Shown: positions 44,085 through 53,913, counted from the stretch's first letter. The stretch: DNA of 64,000 nucleotides from a bacterium (GCA_035691305.1 DASSJF010000073.1:1-64000); one strand, 5' to 3'. A program made the numbers and translations. The notes: generated by a model from the sequence alone, not told the origin.

Positions 44085-45596
44085 CTACTTCACCGTGGAC
44101 TTGGCAAGCCACAGCGTCTCGTCGTTCTGCGGCGTCCAGTTGAGACGCGCATTCACGCCGTAGATGCCCTTCTGCGTGTACATGAAGATGATCGGCGACT
44201 CGTCGTAGATCAGCGGCTCGATCTCACGGTAGAGCGACGCGCGCCGGTCCGGTTCGACCGTCGACCGCGCCTTCTCGTACAGCGCCTGGATGCCTTTGTT
44301 GCAGTACCACGAGTCCCACACGCCGCAGGAGACATTCTCGAGCGCGTCGGCCGCATCCAGCGCCGCGGACGCCGACCCGATCAGAAAGATCGGCCCGAGC
44401 TGATGCTTGAAGTACATGTTGACGTAGTTGCCCCATTCGTAGTACTTGAGGTCGGCGTTGACGCCGGCGGCTTTCAGGTAGCCGACGACCGCCTGCGACA
44501 CTTGCGCGTCCGCGAGGTACCGGCCGCGGGGTGACTGGAAGACGATCGAAAACCCGCCGGGATAACCGGCCTGCGCGAGGAGCGCCTTCGCCTTCGCGGG
44601 ATCGTACGCGTACGGCTTCAGCCGGGGGTTGAACCCCAGGTACGCGGCCGGCACGAGCGTCGCTTCGACCGTGCCGAAGCCGCCGAGGATAGTCTTGACG
44701 ATGGTGTCCTTGTCGACGGCGTAGTTGAGCGCCTGACGGACGCGCTTATCCCGCAGCGGTCCGGTCTGCGTGTCGAGCATGATGTTGATGGAGCGCGTGC
44801 CGGTCGTCACGTCGACTTTGAGCCGGGGGTCGTTCGCTACGCTGGGCACGAGGTCCGGCGCGAAATCCGTGATGAGATCGACTTCGCCGCTCCGGAACGC
44901 CGCGACTCGCGCCGCCGGATCGGGGATAAGCCGGAACACAACGGTTTGGATCGCCGGCGCGCCGCCCCAGTAATCGTGGTTGGCGGTCAGGGTCAGCCGA
45001 TCGTCCTTGACCCAGGACTGGAAGCGATACGGGCCGGTGCCGACGGGGTGCGTCGCCACATAGCTCGCGCCGCGCGCCTGATAGTACCTGGCCGGCGCGA
45101 TGCCGAGCAGCATCAATCTCGGCAGCAGCAGCGGCACCGGCTCGCCGGTCGTGACCTCGATCGTGTACGGGTCGACGATGCGGGTGCTCTTCACGCCGTC
45201 CACGAGGTAGTTCGACGCCGAATCCTTGAGCATCGCGTGATCGATCGTGAACTTGACCGACGACGCGTCGAAGGCCTCGCCGTTGTGGAACTTGACACCC
45301 TTGCGCAGGCTGAACTGCCACGTCGTCGGGTTGACGATCTTGTAGCCGGTCGCCAGCATCGGGACGATCTGGCCGGCCGGGTTGCGCATGAAAAGCGGGT
45401 CGTAGATCTGCAGCGTGACGTTGTATCCGGTGCGGGAGATCTCCTGAAGCGGATCCAGCGTCGCGGGCTCGGCGCCCTGCGCGACGGTGACCGTGCCGCC
45501 GGCCGCCGCGTGCGACGGGACGGCCGGCGCGACCATCGCCGCCGCCAACGCGAGCGCCAGCCCTAGTGCCGGAATTGCCCTCCGTACCCCGTTCAT
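44085..45596 (-). CDS. ABC importer F: family 5 solute-binding protein
   Basis: A 503-residue binding protein with a Sec leader (ALGLALALAAAMVAPAVPSHAAAGG), no lipobox, and a mature start TVTVAQGAEPATLDPLQE. LRKGVKFHNGEAFDASSVKF is the family segment. It begins 40 bp after the large Asp-box protein gene and is followed by its own permeases, so it is the second binding protein in one continuous leftward run. Confidence 0.9.
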   Translation of the reverse strand: MNGVRRAIPALGLALALAAAMVAPAVPSHAAAGGTVTVAQGAEPATLDPLQEISRTGYNVTLQIYDPLFMRNPAGQIVPMLATGYKIVNPTTWQFSLRKGVKFHNGEAFDASSVKFTIDHAMLKDSASNYLVDGVKSTRIVDPYTIEVTTGEPVPLLLPRLMLLGIAPARYYQARGASYVATHPVGTGPYRFQSWVKDDRLTLTANHDYWGGAPAIQTVVFRLIPDPAARVAAFRSGEVDLITDFAPDLVPSVANDPRLKVDVTTGTRSINIMLDTQTGPLRDKRVRQALNYAVDKDTIVKTILGGFGTVEATLVPAAYLGFNPRLKPYAYDPAKAKALLAQAGYPGGFSIVFQSPRGRYLADAQVSQAVVGYLKAAGVNADLKYYEWGNYVNMYFKHQLGPIFLIGSASAALDAADALENVSCGVWDSWYCNKGIQALYEKARSTVEPDRRASLYREIEPLIYDESPIIFMYTQKGIYGVNARLNWTPQNDETLWLAKSTVK

Positions 45597-45636
45597 CGAT
45601 TCCCCTCCGTGGTGCCGCTGTAATGGCGTCGTGCGC

Positions 45637-48600
45637 TTACTCGTCCGCCGGAATCCTGATCGGCGGGACGCCCAGCTTCCGCAGCGCGTCGCTGAACATC
45701 GCGACGCCGCCTTTCTTGATCTCGGCCAGCCGCTCGAGCTGCCGGCCGGCGTGCCGGCGCAGTTCGTCGAAGAGCTCGCGGGCCTGGCGGGTCGGTGCGC
45801 CGTCGGTGATGCTCATCAGGTCGGCGATCGTCGCAATCTGGTTGTTCAGCCGCACCGGATAGTGGAAGACGTCCTCGTACGCCTGCGCCCGCCACTGGAT
45901 CAGCTCATCCTCGATCCGGTCCAGTTCCGCGCTCAGTTCCCGGGCGGCGCCGGCGAGCGCGTCGCTGCCCCGCAGGCCTTCGGCGCGCGAGACCCACTGC
46001 TGCACCTGATCGCGAATCGCGCGGGCGCTCACGACCGCGCCGTTGACACCGCTCAGCGTGTCGCGGACGTCGAGCAGGAACTCGAACTGCTCCGCGAGCG
46101 CGCGGTCCGGTATGTCGAGCCGCGGGTCTTTCAGGATCTCGAAGGGCCGGGTCAGGACCTCCTGTCCAACGGTCAGCCGCGCTTTGTACGCGCCGGGAAG
46201 GACGACGGGCCCGCCCATGAAGCCGAACCAGAGCGCCGCGTCGGGCACCTCGCGGGCGCCGGGGAGCCGCATGTTCCAGATGAAACGGTTGGCGCCTTTC
46301 TCGGCCGGCACGGTGGGGTTCTGCTCGTCGCTCGTAAGCGAATACGCGAGGCCGGAGGGCTTGGCCGGTGCTGCGTCCTTGCTTGAAAACTCGCGGAGGA
46401 CCCGATCTTTGGCGTCGAGGAACGCCAGCTTTACTTCGCCGGCCGGCTGCTCGCGGAAGTAATAATGTACCACGACGCCGGACGGCGGGTTTTGCCCGGC
46501 GTCGAGGAGCGCCGGGGAGCCGTTTCCGGTATCGCGCGCCGTCACGCCGAACCCGCCGGCCCGGCCGTAGACGTACCCGCCGCCTTTCTTGAGCGACAAC
46601 GACTTGTACCGCGCCCGCGTGGCAGGGCGCGGCGCGAAGAGATGGACGTCTGCCGCGGGCGCCTTCTCGGCCAACTGCCGCAGCGGTGTCAGGTCGTCGA
46701 GGACCCAGAACGAGCGGCCGTGCGTGGCGACGACCAGCTCGTGATCTTTGACCACCAGATCGTGGGCCGGCGCCACGGGGAGCCCGTTCAGGATCGGCGT
46801 CCACCGGCCGCCGTCGTTGAGGCTGACGAAGACGCCGGTCTCCGTGCCCGCGTAAAGCACGCCCGCCCGTGCCGGGTCCTCGCGAATCGCGCGGGTGATG
46901 ACGTTGTCGGGCAGCCCGTCGACAATGCGGTCCCAGGTCGCGCCGCAATCTTTCGTCTTGAAGAGGTACGGCGTGAGGTCGTCGAGCTTGTACCGCGTCG
47001 CGGCCACGTACGCCGTGGCGGGGTCGTGCGGGGACGCCTCGATGACGCTGATGAGCGCCCACTCCGGGAGCGCCTTGGGCGTGACGTTGCGCCAGGTCTT
47101 CCCGCCGTCGGTCGAGACGTGCACCAGACCGTCGTCGGATCCGGCCCACAACACGCCGGCCTTGCGGGGCGACTCGCAGAAGGCAAAGATCGTGCAGTAG
47201 TACTCGGTGCCGACGTTGTCCTTGGTGATCGGTCCGCCCGACTGGCCGAGCTTCGTGCGATCGTTGCGCGTCAGGTCGGGGCTGACCACGTCCCAGCTCG
47301 CGCCTTCGTTCGTCGTCCGAAAGACGTGGTTGCCGGTCGCGTACAAGACGTTGGGATCGTGCGGCGAGAGCACGATCGGGAACGTCCACTGGAACCGATA
47401 CTTGAGCGCCTCGGCGCCCCACCCGGCGAGGTTCTGCGGCCAGACGGTGATGTCGCGCACGTCGCCGGTCCGATGGTCGTACCGCGTCAGCATGCCTTGA
47501 AAGATGCCGGCGTAGACGATGTTCGGATCGTCCGGGCGGACGGCGATGTACCCGGACTCGCTGCCGCCGACGTCGTGGTACGAGTTGGGGTGAATCGCGC
47601 CGTGCAGGGCCGCGCTCGGCAGCGAGATCGTCGAGTTGTCCTGCTGCGCGCCGTAGATGCGGTACGGCGTCCGATTGTCGGTGATCACGTGGTACATTTC
47701 GGCCGTCGGCTGATTGTACAGAGTCGACCACGACTCGCCGCCGTTCAGCGAGACGCTCGCGCCGCCGTCGCTGCCGTTGATCATGCGCCGCGGATCACGC
47801 GGGTCGAGCCACAGATCGTGGTGGTCCCCGTGGGGCAGCGACTTCTTCCGGAAGGTGCGCCCGCCGTCGGCCGACCGCCACAGGTCCAGGTTGGCGACAT
47901 AGACGGTTTCCGGATCCGAGGGATCGGCGAAGATGTGGCTGTAGTAGAACGGCCGCTGGCGGGGCTCGCGCTCCTCGTTGAGCCGCTCCCAGCTGGCCCC
48001 GCCGTTGTCGGACCGGAAGATGCCGCCCTCCTCGGCCTCGACAATGGCCCAGACGCGGTCGGGCCGCGCGGGCGACGCCGCCACCCCGATGCGGCCTTTG
48101 ATCCCGCCCGGAAGGCCGGGCCGGTCGGTCAGCTCGACCCAGGTCTCCCCGCCGTCGATCGTCTTGAAGAGGCCGCTGCCGGGACCGCCGCTATTGAGAC
48201 CCCACGGCGTCCGATGCGCTTCCCAGATCGCCGCGTATAGGACGCGGGGGTTGTTCGCGTCCATGCTGAGATCGCACGCGCCGGCGCGATTGCTCCGGAA
48301 GAGGCTGCGCGTCCAGGTCTGGCCGCCGTCATGCGACCGGAAGACGCCGCGTTCGTCGTTGGGGCCGAACACGTGGCCGAGCGCCGCGACGTAGACGCGA
48401 TCGGGATCCCGGGGGTCGATGCGCACGCGCGCGATGTGCCGGCTGTCCGCCAGCCCGGCGTGCCGCCAGGTCTTTCCGCCGTCGTCCGTGCGATAGACGC
48501 CGTCGCCGTGCGCGACGTTGCCCCGGATGCACGACTCGCCCATGCCGGCGTAGATCACGTTGGGATCGGACTCGGAGACCGCGATCGCGCCGACCGAGGC

Positions 48601-48813
48601 GGTGCCGAAGAAGCCATCCGAGATGTTGTGCCAGTTCCACCCGGCGTCTTCGGTCTTCCACACGCCGCCGCCGGTGGAGCCGAAGTAGAAGACCTGCGGG
48701 TGCGCGAAGTGGCCCGCGACCGCGACGACGCGGCCTCCTCGAAACGGCCCGACCTGCCGCCAGCGCAGCGATTTGAGCAGGCCCGGGTCGCGGTCTAACG
48801 CGCTTTGACTCAT
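45637..48813 (-). CDS. Large Asp-box/BNR (VPS10-sortilin-like) propeller protein
   Basis: A 1058-residue protein with at least eight Asp-box repeats of the form SxDxGxTW, e.g. YRTDDGGKTW, FRSHDGGQTW, FKTIDGGETW, FRSDNGGASW and VSTDGGKTWRN, spread over about residues 50-700; these build beta-propellers. The last 180 residues are largely helical. Such proteins are often labelled exo-sialidase or glycosyl hydrolase, but no sialidase catalytic set is seen. It lacks a signal peptide at the ATG, GGAGGG lying just upstream. It is inserted between two importer sets, 34 bp and 40 bp from its neighbours. A binding or scaffold role is as likely as catalysis. Confidence 0.85.
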   Translation of the reverse strand: MSQSALDRDPGLLKSLRWRQVGPFRGGRVVAVAGHFAHPQVFYFGSTGGGVWKTEDAGWNWHNISDGFFGTASVGAIAVSESDPNVIYAGMGESCIRGNVAHGDGVYRTDDGGKTWRHAGLADSRHIARVRIDPRDPDRVYVAALGHVFGPNDERGVFRSHDGGQTWTRSLFRSNRAGACDLSMDANNPRVLYAAIWEAHRTPWGLNSGGPGSGLFKTIDGGETWVELTDRPGLPGGIKGRIGVAASPARPDRVWAIVEAEEGGIFRSDNGGASWERLNEEREPRQRPFYYSHIFADPSDPETVYVANLDLWRSADGGRTFRKKSLPHGDHHDLWLDPRDPRRMINGSDGGASVSLNGGESWSTLYNQPTAEMYHVITDNRTPYRIYGAQQDNSTISLPSAALHGAIHPNSYHDVGGSESGYIAVRPDDPNIVYAGIFQGMLTRYDHRTGDVRDITVWPQNLAGWGAEALKYRFQWTFPIVLSPHDPNVLYATGNHVFRTTNEGASWDVVSPDLTRNDRTKLGQSGGPITKDNVGTEYYCTIFAFCESPRKAGVLWAGSDDGLVHVSTDGGKTWRNVTPKALPEWALISVIEASPHDPATAYVAATRYKLDDLTPYLFKTKDCGATWDRIVDGLPDNVITRAIREDPARAGVLYAGTETGVFVSLNDGGRWTPILNGLPVAPAHDLVVKDHELVVATHGRSFWVLDDLTPLRQLAEKAPAADVHLFAPRPATRARYKSLSLKKGGGYVYGRAGGFGVTARDTGNGSPALLDAGQNPPSGVVVHYYFREQPAGEVKLAFLDAKDRVLREFSSKDAAPAKPSGLAYSLTSDEQNPTVPAEKGANRFIWNMRLPGAREVPDAALWFGFMGGPVVLPGAYKARLTVGQEVLTRPFEILKDPRLDIPDRALAEQFEFLLDVRDTLSGVNGAVVSARAIRDQVQQWVSRAEGLRGSDALAGAARELSAELDRIEDELIQWRAQAYEDVFHYPVRLNNQIATIADLMSITDGAPTRQARELFDELRRHAGRQLERLAEIKKGGVAMFSDALRKLGVPPIRIPADE

Positions 48814-48847
48814 CGTGCAACCCTCCCGTCGTTTCGGAGCGGTCCGA

Positions 48848-49681
48848 TCATCGAAGACGCGGATCCAGGTAGTCGCGCAGCCAGTCGCCGACCAGGTTGA
48901 CCCCGAGCACGGTCATGAGGATGGCCAGGCCGGGAAAGGCGGTCAGCCACCACGCGTCCGTCATGTACTCGCGGGCGTCGGCGAGCATCGACCCCCACGT
49001 CGGCGTCGAGGCGCCGACGCCGAGCCCGAGAAAGCTGAGCCCCGCCTCGGCGAGGATCGTGCTCGCGACGGAAAATGTCGCGACGACGATGACCGTTCCC
49101 ACCACGTTGGGCAGCGCGTGGAGCACGAGCACCCGCGGCGCCGGGGCGCCCAACGCCCGGGCCGCCTGGACGAACTCGCGCTCGCGGAGCGACAGCACTT
49201 CCGAACGCACGACGCGGGCGTAGGTCACCCAGCTCGTGAGCCCGAGCACGCCGATGATGTTGACGAGCCCCGGGCCGAGGACCGCCATGACCGCGAGCGC
49301 GAGCAGGATGAACGGAAACGCGAGCTGCACCTCGCCGAGCCGCATGATGATCCGGTCGGTCCAGCCGCCGTAGTAGCCGCTCAAGAGACCGATCGCCGTG
49401 CCGAGGCTGCCGCCGATCAGGACGGCCGTCAGGCCCACCAGGAGCGAGACCCGCGCGCCGACCAGCAGCCTGCTCAGGATGTCGCGGCCGAGCGCGTCCG
49501 TTCCGAGCCAGTGCCGGGAGCCGCCCTGCAGCGCGAGCGGGTGCAGCAGCCGGTCCTGGACGCGGACGAGAGTGATCGACTGGGGCGCGAGCAGTGGAGA
49601 GACCAGCGCCGCCGCGACGATGCACAGCAGGAGGATCAGGCCGGCGACGGCGCCGGGCGATCCGCGGAAGCTGCGCAGCAC
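48848..49681 (-). CDS. ABC importer G: DppC-type permease
   Basis: A 277-residue permease. HWLGTDALGRDILSRLL and an EAA loop (EFVQAARALGAPAPRVLVLHALPN) are present, and the end is GDWLRDYLDPRLR. The start is uncertain: GTG 49681 gives a 10-residue tail before the first helix with a 14 bp gap after dppB, while a GTG at 49747 inside the dppB coding region would lengthen it by 22 residues. No good ribosome site supports either. Confidence 0.88.
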   Translation of the reverse strand: MLRSFRGSPGAVAGLILLLCIVAAALVSPLLAPQSITLVRVQDRLLHPLALQGGSRHWLGTDALGRDILSRLLVGARVSLLVGLTAVLIGGSLGTAIGLLSGYYGGWTDRIIMRLGEVQLAFPFILLALAVMAVLGPGLVNIIGVLGLTSWVTYARVVRSEVLSLREREFVQAARALGAPAPRVLVLHALPNVVGTVIVVATFSVASTILAEAGLSFLGLGVGASTPTWGSMLADAREYMTDAWWLTAFPGLAILMTVLGVNLVGDWLRDYLDPRLR

Positions 49682-49695
49682 GCGGGACCGCGCCG

Positions 49696-50613
49696 TCAGC
49701 TGTACCGGATGCGCGGATCGAGATAGCCGTACGCCACGTCCACGCACAAGTTGAGCAGCACGAAGATGGCCGCGATGACGACCACCGCGGCCTCGACGAT
49801 CGGAAAGTCCTTTTCGTAGATCGCGTTCACGATCAGCCGGCCGACGCCGGGCCAGGCAAACACGGTCTCCGTGATGATCGCGCCGCCGAGGAGGACGCCG
49901 AAGTCGAGACCGATGAGGGTCACGATCGGCAGCAGGGCGTTGCGCAGCGCGTGACGGTACAGCACCGCGAGGCGCGACGCGCCTTTCGCGTACGCGGTGC
50001 GGATGAAGTCGTGGCCGAGGGCGTCGAGCATCGACGCGCGCACGACGCGGGCGTTGCGTCCCATCGAGAACATCGCGAGGGTCACGCCGGGCAGTACGAG
50101 ATGGGACAACCCGCCGCGGCCCGACACGGGCAGCCAGCGCAGCTCAACCCCGAAGACCAGGATGAGGACCAGTCCGATCCAAAACCCCGGCGCGGACTGG
50201 CCGACCAGACCCGCGACCATGCTCGTCGTGTCGACCAGCGTCCGGCGGTGCGTGGCCGCGACGACGCCGACCGGCAGCGCCACGGCGAGGGACAGCAGCA
50301 TCGCGACGACCGCCAGTTCGAGCGTTGCCGGCATCCGCTCGATCACGAGCGGGAGCGCGGGCAGCTGGCTTCGCAGCGACGCGCCGAAGTCGCCGCGCAC
50401 GGCGCGCCCAAGAAACTCGCCGTACTGCACGTACCACGGCCGGTCGAATCCCATCTGATGCCGGAATTCCGCGATCTGCTGCCGCGTGTAGTTCTCCGGG
50501 ATCATCAGGTAGGTCGGATCGCCGGAGAGAAAGAGCACCGCGAACGCGAGAAAACTGACCCCGAGCAGGACGGTCGCGGACTCGAGCAGCCGCCGGGCAA
50601 CAAACGCGCCCAT
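49696..50613 (-). CDS. ABC importer G: DppB-type permease
   Basis: A 305-residue permease with FVARRLLESATVLLGVSFLAFAV, SGDPTYLMIPE, an EAA loop (DFIRTAYAKGASRLAVLYRHALRN) and a DPRIRYS end. It starts three bases after the M14-like gene, so these two are almost certainly co-transcribed. Confidence 0.93.
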   Translation of the reverse strand: MGAFVARRLLESATVLLGVSFLAFAVLFLSGDPTYLMIPENYTRQQIAEFRHQMGFDRPWYVQYGEFLGRAVRGDFGASLRSQLPALPLVIERMPATLELAVVAMLLSLAVALPVGVVAATHRRTLVDTTSMVAGLVGQSAPGFWIGLVLILVFGVELRWLPVSGRGGLSHLVLPGVTLAMFSMGRNARVVRASMLDALGHDFIRTAYAKGASRLAVLYRHALRNALLPIVTLIGLDFGVLLGGAIITETVFAWPGVGRLIVNAIYEKDFPIVEAAVVVIAAIFVLLNLCVDVAYGYLDPRIRYS

Positions 50614-50616
50614 CGG

Positions 50617-51588
50617 CTAGCCGTCGGACACGGGCCGGCCGAGGCCGAACAGCAGCGCGCCCTTCTTGGCCGCCATGCTCGTACTGAGAAAGAGGACCTC
50701 CGAGTCCACGGGTGCGCGCACGTCTTCCAGCGGACGTCCCCACAGATCCCGCAGCGTGCCGATGACCTGACCGGTCCGCACGCGGTCGCCGATATCGGCC
50801 GACCGGTCGAAGAGACCGTCCTGCCCGGCCGTGACCAGCACGAATTCGACCAGGCGCAGGGCGGGCCGCGGGGCCGTGCCCGCGATCATCCCGAGCTGCG
50901 CCAGGGCGCCGCGGAGACCGTTGAGGTGGACGGCGACGTCCTCGGGTTTGACCTGATCCTCGCCGCCGGCTTCCGCTACGATGGCGGGTATCCCGCGCAC
51001 CGCGGCGGCGGCCTGCATGTAGCCGAGGACCGTACGCTTCAGCACTTCTTTTGACCGGCGCACGGCGACCGGCAGGCCGTAACTCGCCGCGAGCGCCCGC
51101 GACCGCGCGTCTAACTCTCGGTTGCCGGTCTCCTGAAAAATCGTGAACGGGACGAGCCGCTCCATGATGTCGCCGCCGTGCAGGTCGACGAGCGCGTCGC
51201 AGCGGGCAAAGACGTCGTCAAACAGGTAGGCGGCCATGATCTCCGTGACGGTGCCGTCGCGGCGTCCGGGGAACACCTGGCTCGGATTCTTGCCGTCGAG
51301 TGGCACGACGGCGGCGGCGCGCGCCCAGAACCCCGGTTGGTTGAGGAGGGGCAGGATCAAGACGTGGCCCCGTACCTCCTCCGGTCGCAGTTCGTCGGCG
51401 AACCGCAGCGCGGCGGTGATGCCCGCGTATTCGGACCCGTGCATGCCCGCGCTGATACACAGCGTCGGCCCGCCGGCCGGGCCGCGGATCGAGACATAGG
51501 GCCAGGAGAGGCCGGCCAGCGCGGCGTGGTCGAACGCCAATTCGCCGTGGACTTTGGCGCCGCGCCGGCCGATCTCGTCGATGGTCAC
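50617..51588 (-). CDS. M14-family deacylase (succinylglutamate desuccinylase/aspartoacylase-like)
   Basis: A 323-residue zinc hydrolase of the AstE/AspA branch of M14 carboxypeptidases, which remove N-acyl groups from amino acids. Zinc ligands are His50 and Glu53 in GMHGSEYAG and His137 in VDLHGGD; a later VAEAGGE supplies the likely general-base Glu. It lies between the binding protein (12 bp) and DppB (3 bp) of importer G, an unusual place that ties it to the imported ligand. An N-acyl amino acid or amide is therefore a candidate substrate for importer G. The start ATG lacks a strong ribosome site. Confidence 0.87.
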   Translation of the reverse strand: MTIDEIGRRGAKVHGELAFDHAALAGLSWPYVSIRGPAGGPTLCISAGMHGSEYAGITAALRFADELRPEEVRGHVLILPLLNQPGFWARAAAVVPLDGKNPSQVFPGRRDGTVTEIMAAYLFDDVFARCDALVDLHGGDIMERLVPFTIFQETGNRELDARSRALAASYGLPVAVRRSKEVLKRTVLGYMQAAAAVRGIPAIVAEAGGEDQVKPEDVAVHLNGLRGALAQLGMIAGTAPRPALRLVEFVLVTAGQDGLFDRSADIGDRVRTGQVIGTLRDLWGRPLEDVRAPVDSEVLFLSTSMAAKKGALLFGLGRPVSDG

Positions 51589-51600
51589 GCCGGTCGCGCG

Positions 51601-53139
51601 CTACGGCGCCGCCGACGCCCGGTCGAGGATGATCAGCTCATCCCGGCGAGGCGTCCAGTTGAGCCGTTTGCTCACCCCGTAGTAGTCGGTCTGCTTGTAG
51701 AGGTAGATGATCGGCGGATCGTCGTGGGCGATCTGCTGCAGCTTGTACAGGAGCTGCGTGCGCTGTCCCGGGTCGACGGTCAGGTTGAGGTCGTGGTAGG
51801 CCTTCTCGAAGTCCGCGTTGTTCCAGAAGGTCGGGTTGTATCCGAAGTCCTTTTCCAGATAGCGGATCTCGTCCTGGCCGTCGAATGAAGAGCCGAGCCC
51901 GAGGAGGTACATGTCCGCCGGGTTGACGTCGTCGAACATCTTCTTCGCGTACACCGGCCAGGCAAGCGGGTTGACTTTGATCCTCACGCCGACCTGCTGC
52001 AGGTACGACGCGGTCGCTTCCGCCAGCTCCTTGTCGCGGATGTAGCGGCCGGCCGGCGTATCGAGCGTGACCGAGAACGGCTGTCCGTCCTTCGTCAGCA
52101 CGCCGTTGTCCAGCTTCCAGCCGGCCTCGGCCAGCAGCGCCTTGGTCTTCGCCGGATCGTACGGGTACGGCTTGACCGCGGGGTTCGCGTACGCGTTCAC
52201 GACCGTCGCCATCCGCCGGCCGCGGCCGTTCAGCAGCGCCTTGAGAATCGCGTCGACGTCGACCGCGTAGTTCATCGCCTGGCGCACCCGCGCGTCCTTG
52301 AACAGCGGGTGATCCGTGCGCATGCCGATGAAGATGTCGCGGCCGCCCTCCACGGTCTTGACCGACGCCGCGGAGGAGCTGTTGATCCGGTTGAGCTGAT
52401 CGGGCGACACGTTGACGATGATGTCCGCGGCGCCCGAAAGCAGGTCCGCGATACGCGTCCCGGCTTCGGGGACCGGCCGCCAGACGATCGTCGGGATCGC
52501 CGGCTTCGTCCCCCAGTAGTTGGGGTTGGCGGTGACCGTTACGTGGTCGTCGTGGACCCATTCCTTGAACACGTACGGGCCGGTCCCGATCGGACGCAGC
52601 GCGGCCTGCGCCGGGGTGAGGCGGCTGTAGTATTGCGGCGCCATCATGTAAAAGTAGACGAACCACTCGAGCATCAACGGCGCCGGTTCTTTCGTCACGA
52701 TGTTGACGGTGTAGTCGTTGACGATGTCGACCCGGTCGTACTTCACGAAGCCCTTCAAGAAGCTCGGCGCCTTGATCGCGGGGTCGTACAGGCGGTTGAT
52801 CGTGTACTTCACCGCCTGCGCGTTGAAGGGCTCGCCGTCGTGGAATTTGACGCCCTGGCGGAGCTTGAACTGCCAGACGGTCGGACTCACGATTTTCCAG
52901 GACTCCGCGAGACGCGGCCGGTAGCGCATGTCCGTGTCGCGGGTGACCAGCGTTTCAAACATGGTCAGCATGATGTTGTCGCTGAACCGTGCCTGCGTGA
53001 ACATCGGGTCCAGGCTTTCGGTGTCCGTGCCCTGATCGACGACGACCTGCGACCTGGACTGTCCGGCGGAGCGTTGTGCGGTGAAGGTCCCCACCGCAAG
53101 CGCCACGATCAGCAACACTGCGAGCCGACGCGCCATCAT
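51601..53139 (-). CDS. ABC importer G: family 5 solute-binding protein
   Basis: A 512-residue binding protein with a Sec leader (ARRLAVLLIVALAVGTFTAQRSAGQ), no lipobox, and a mature start QVVVDQGTDTESLDPMFTQ. LRQGVKFHDGEPFNAQAVKYT is present. Two adjacent ATGs, 53139 and 53136, follow GGAGGAGAG; I use the first. It follows the GntR gene by 66 bp and is the first transport gene of the long leftward run. Confidence 0.9.
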   Translation of the reverse strand: MMARRLAVLLIVALAVGTFTAQRSAGQSRSQVVVDQGTDTESLDPMFTQARFSDNIMLTMFETLVTRDTDMRYRPRLAESWKIVSPTVWQFKLRQGVKFHDGEPFNAQAVKYTINRLYDPAIKAPSFLKGFVKYDRVDIVNDYTVNIVTKEPAPLMLEWFVYFYMMAPQYYSRLTPAQAALRPIGTGPYVFKEWVHDDHVTVTANPNYWGTKPAIPTIVWRPVPEAGTRIADLLSGAADIIVNVSPDQLNRINSSSAASVKTVEGGRDIFIGMRTDHPLFKDARVRQAMNYAVDVDAILKALLNGRGRRMATVVNAYANPAVKPYPYDPAKTKALLAEAGWKLDNGVLTKDGQPFSVTLDTPAGRYIRDKELAEATASYLQQVGVRIKVNPLAWPVYAKKMFDDVNPADMYLLGLGSSFDGQDEIRYLEKDFGYNPTFWNNADFEKAYHDLNLTVDPGQRTQLLYKLQQIAHDDPPIIYLYKQTDYYGVSKRLNWTPRRDELIILDRASAAP

Positions 53140-53205
53140 CTCTCCTCCCGTCTCCCTTTGTGGTCGCGTCACCACGACGTGGTGGCGGCCGCGATGCAGA
53201 ACCGA

Positions 53206-53913
53206 CTATCGCGTGACCGGAGGCGGCGCGTTCGGCGCCGCCTCCGAGAACTCGAGGAACTGCGCTTCGATGCGCCGGTCGTTGTCGTGGAGGTAGGTAA
53301 ACAGCTTGTCCCAGTCGGCGGTCTCGAGCAGATCGACGATCTTCGCATGGTGCGCGACCATCGCGGCGAGCGACGAGTACACCAGCGTGGCGTAGTCTCT
53401 GACCAGGAGGTAACTCTGGAATTTGAGACGCTGCCACATCTGTCGGAGCCGTCCGTGGCCGACGCGGCCAAACAGCGCGTCGTTGAACTGGAGATCGGCC
53501 CGCGCCACACCCAGCACATCCCGCTGCTCGGCGGCGGCCCGCATGCCGTGCACGACGCCGCGCAGTTCCGCGACGAGCGCCGGCGTAAGACGCCGCTTCA
53601 GCAGCCGCAGCGCGAGATGTTCGGCGATGGCCATGAGACTGTAAACTTCGTACGCGTCTGCGCCGGCCAGCGCGGAGACCCGTGCGCCGCGGTGGGCGCT
53701 GAGGACGAGCAGCCCCTGTTCGGCGAGTTGTCGAAACGCCTCCCGCACCGGTCCGCGGCTGACGTCGAGATCGCGGGCCACGTTCGTCTCGACGAGCCGC
53801 TCGCCGGGTGCAAATTTCCCCGCGAGGATCGCTTCAACTACAGCGTCGCGGACGTCGTCGCCCAGCAGGCGGTGGGGCAGGCGGCGAGAAACGTCGGCCA
53901 GGGCATTATTCAC
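53206..53913 (-). CDS. GntR-family (FadR/VanR type) regulator
   Basis: A 235-residue regulator. Residues 10-75 form the GntR winged helix (VRDAVVEAILAGKFAPGERLVETNVARDLDVSRGPVREAFRQL), followed by an FCD-type helical ligand domain with AIAEHLALRLLKRR and FNDALFGR. The GTG at 53913 has GGAGGGGGG upstream; an ATG at 53997 would place the operator inside the coding region, so the shorter form is chosen. Its palindromic site lies between it and the divergent oxidoreductase gene, so it probably represses itself, the run below and that gene. Confidence 0.88.
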   Translation of the reverse strand: MNNALADVSRRLPHRLLGDDVRDAVVEAILAGKFAPGERLVETNVARDLDVSRGPVREAFRQLAEQGLLVLSAHRGARVSALAGADAYEVYSLMAIAEHLALRLLKRRLTPALVAELRGVVHGMRAAAEQRDVLGVARADLQFNDALFGRVGHGRLRQMWQRLKFQSYLLVRDYATLVYSSLAAMVAHHAKIVDLLETADWDKLFTYLHDNDRRIEAQFLEFSEAAPNAPPPVTR

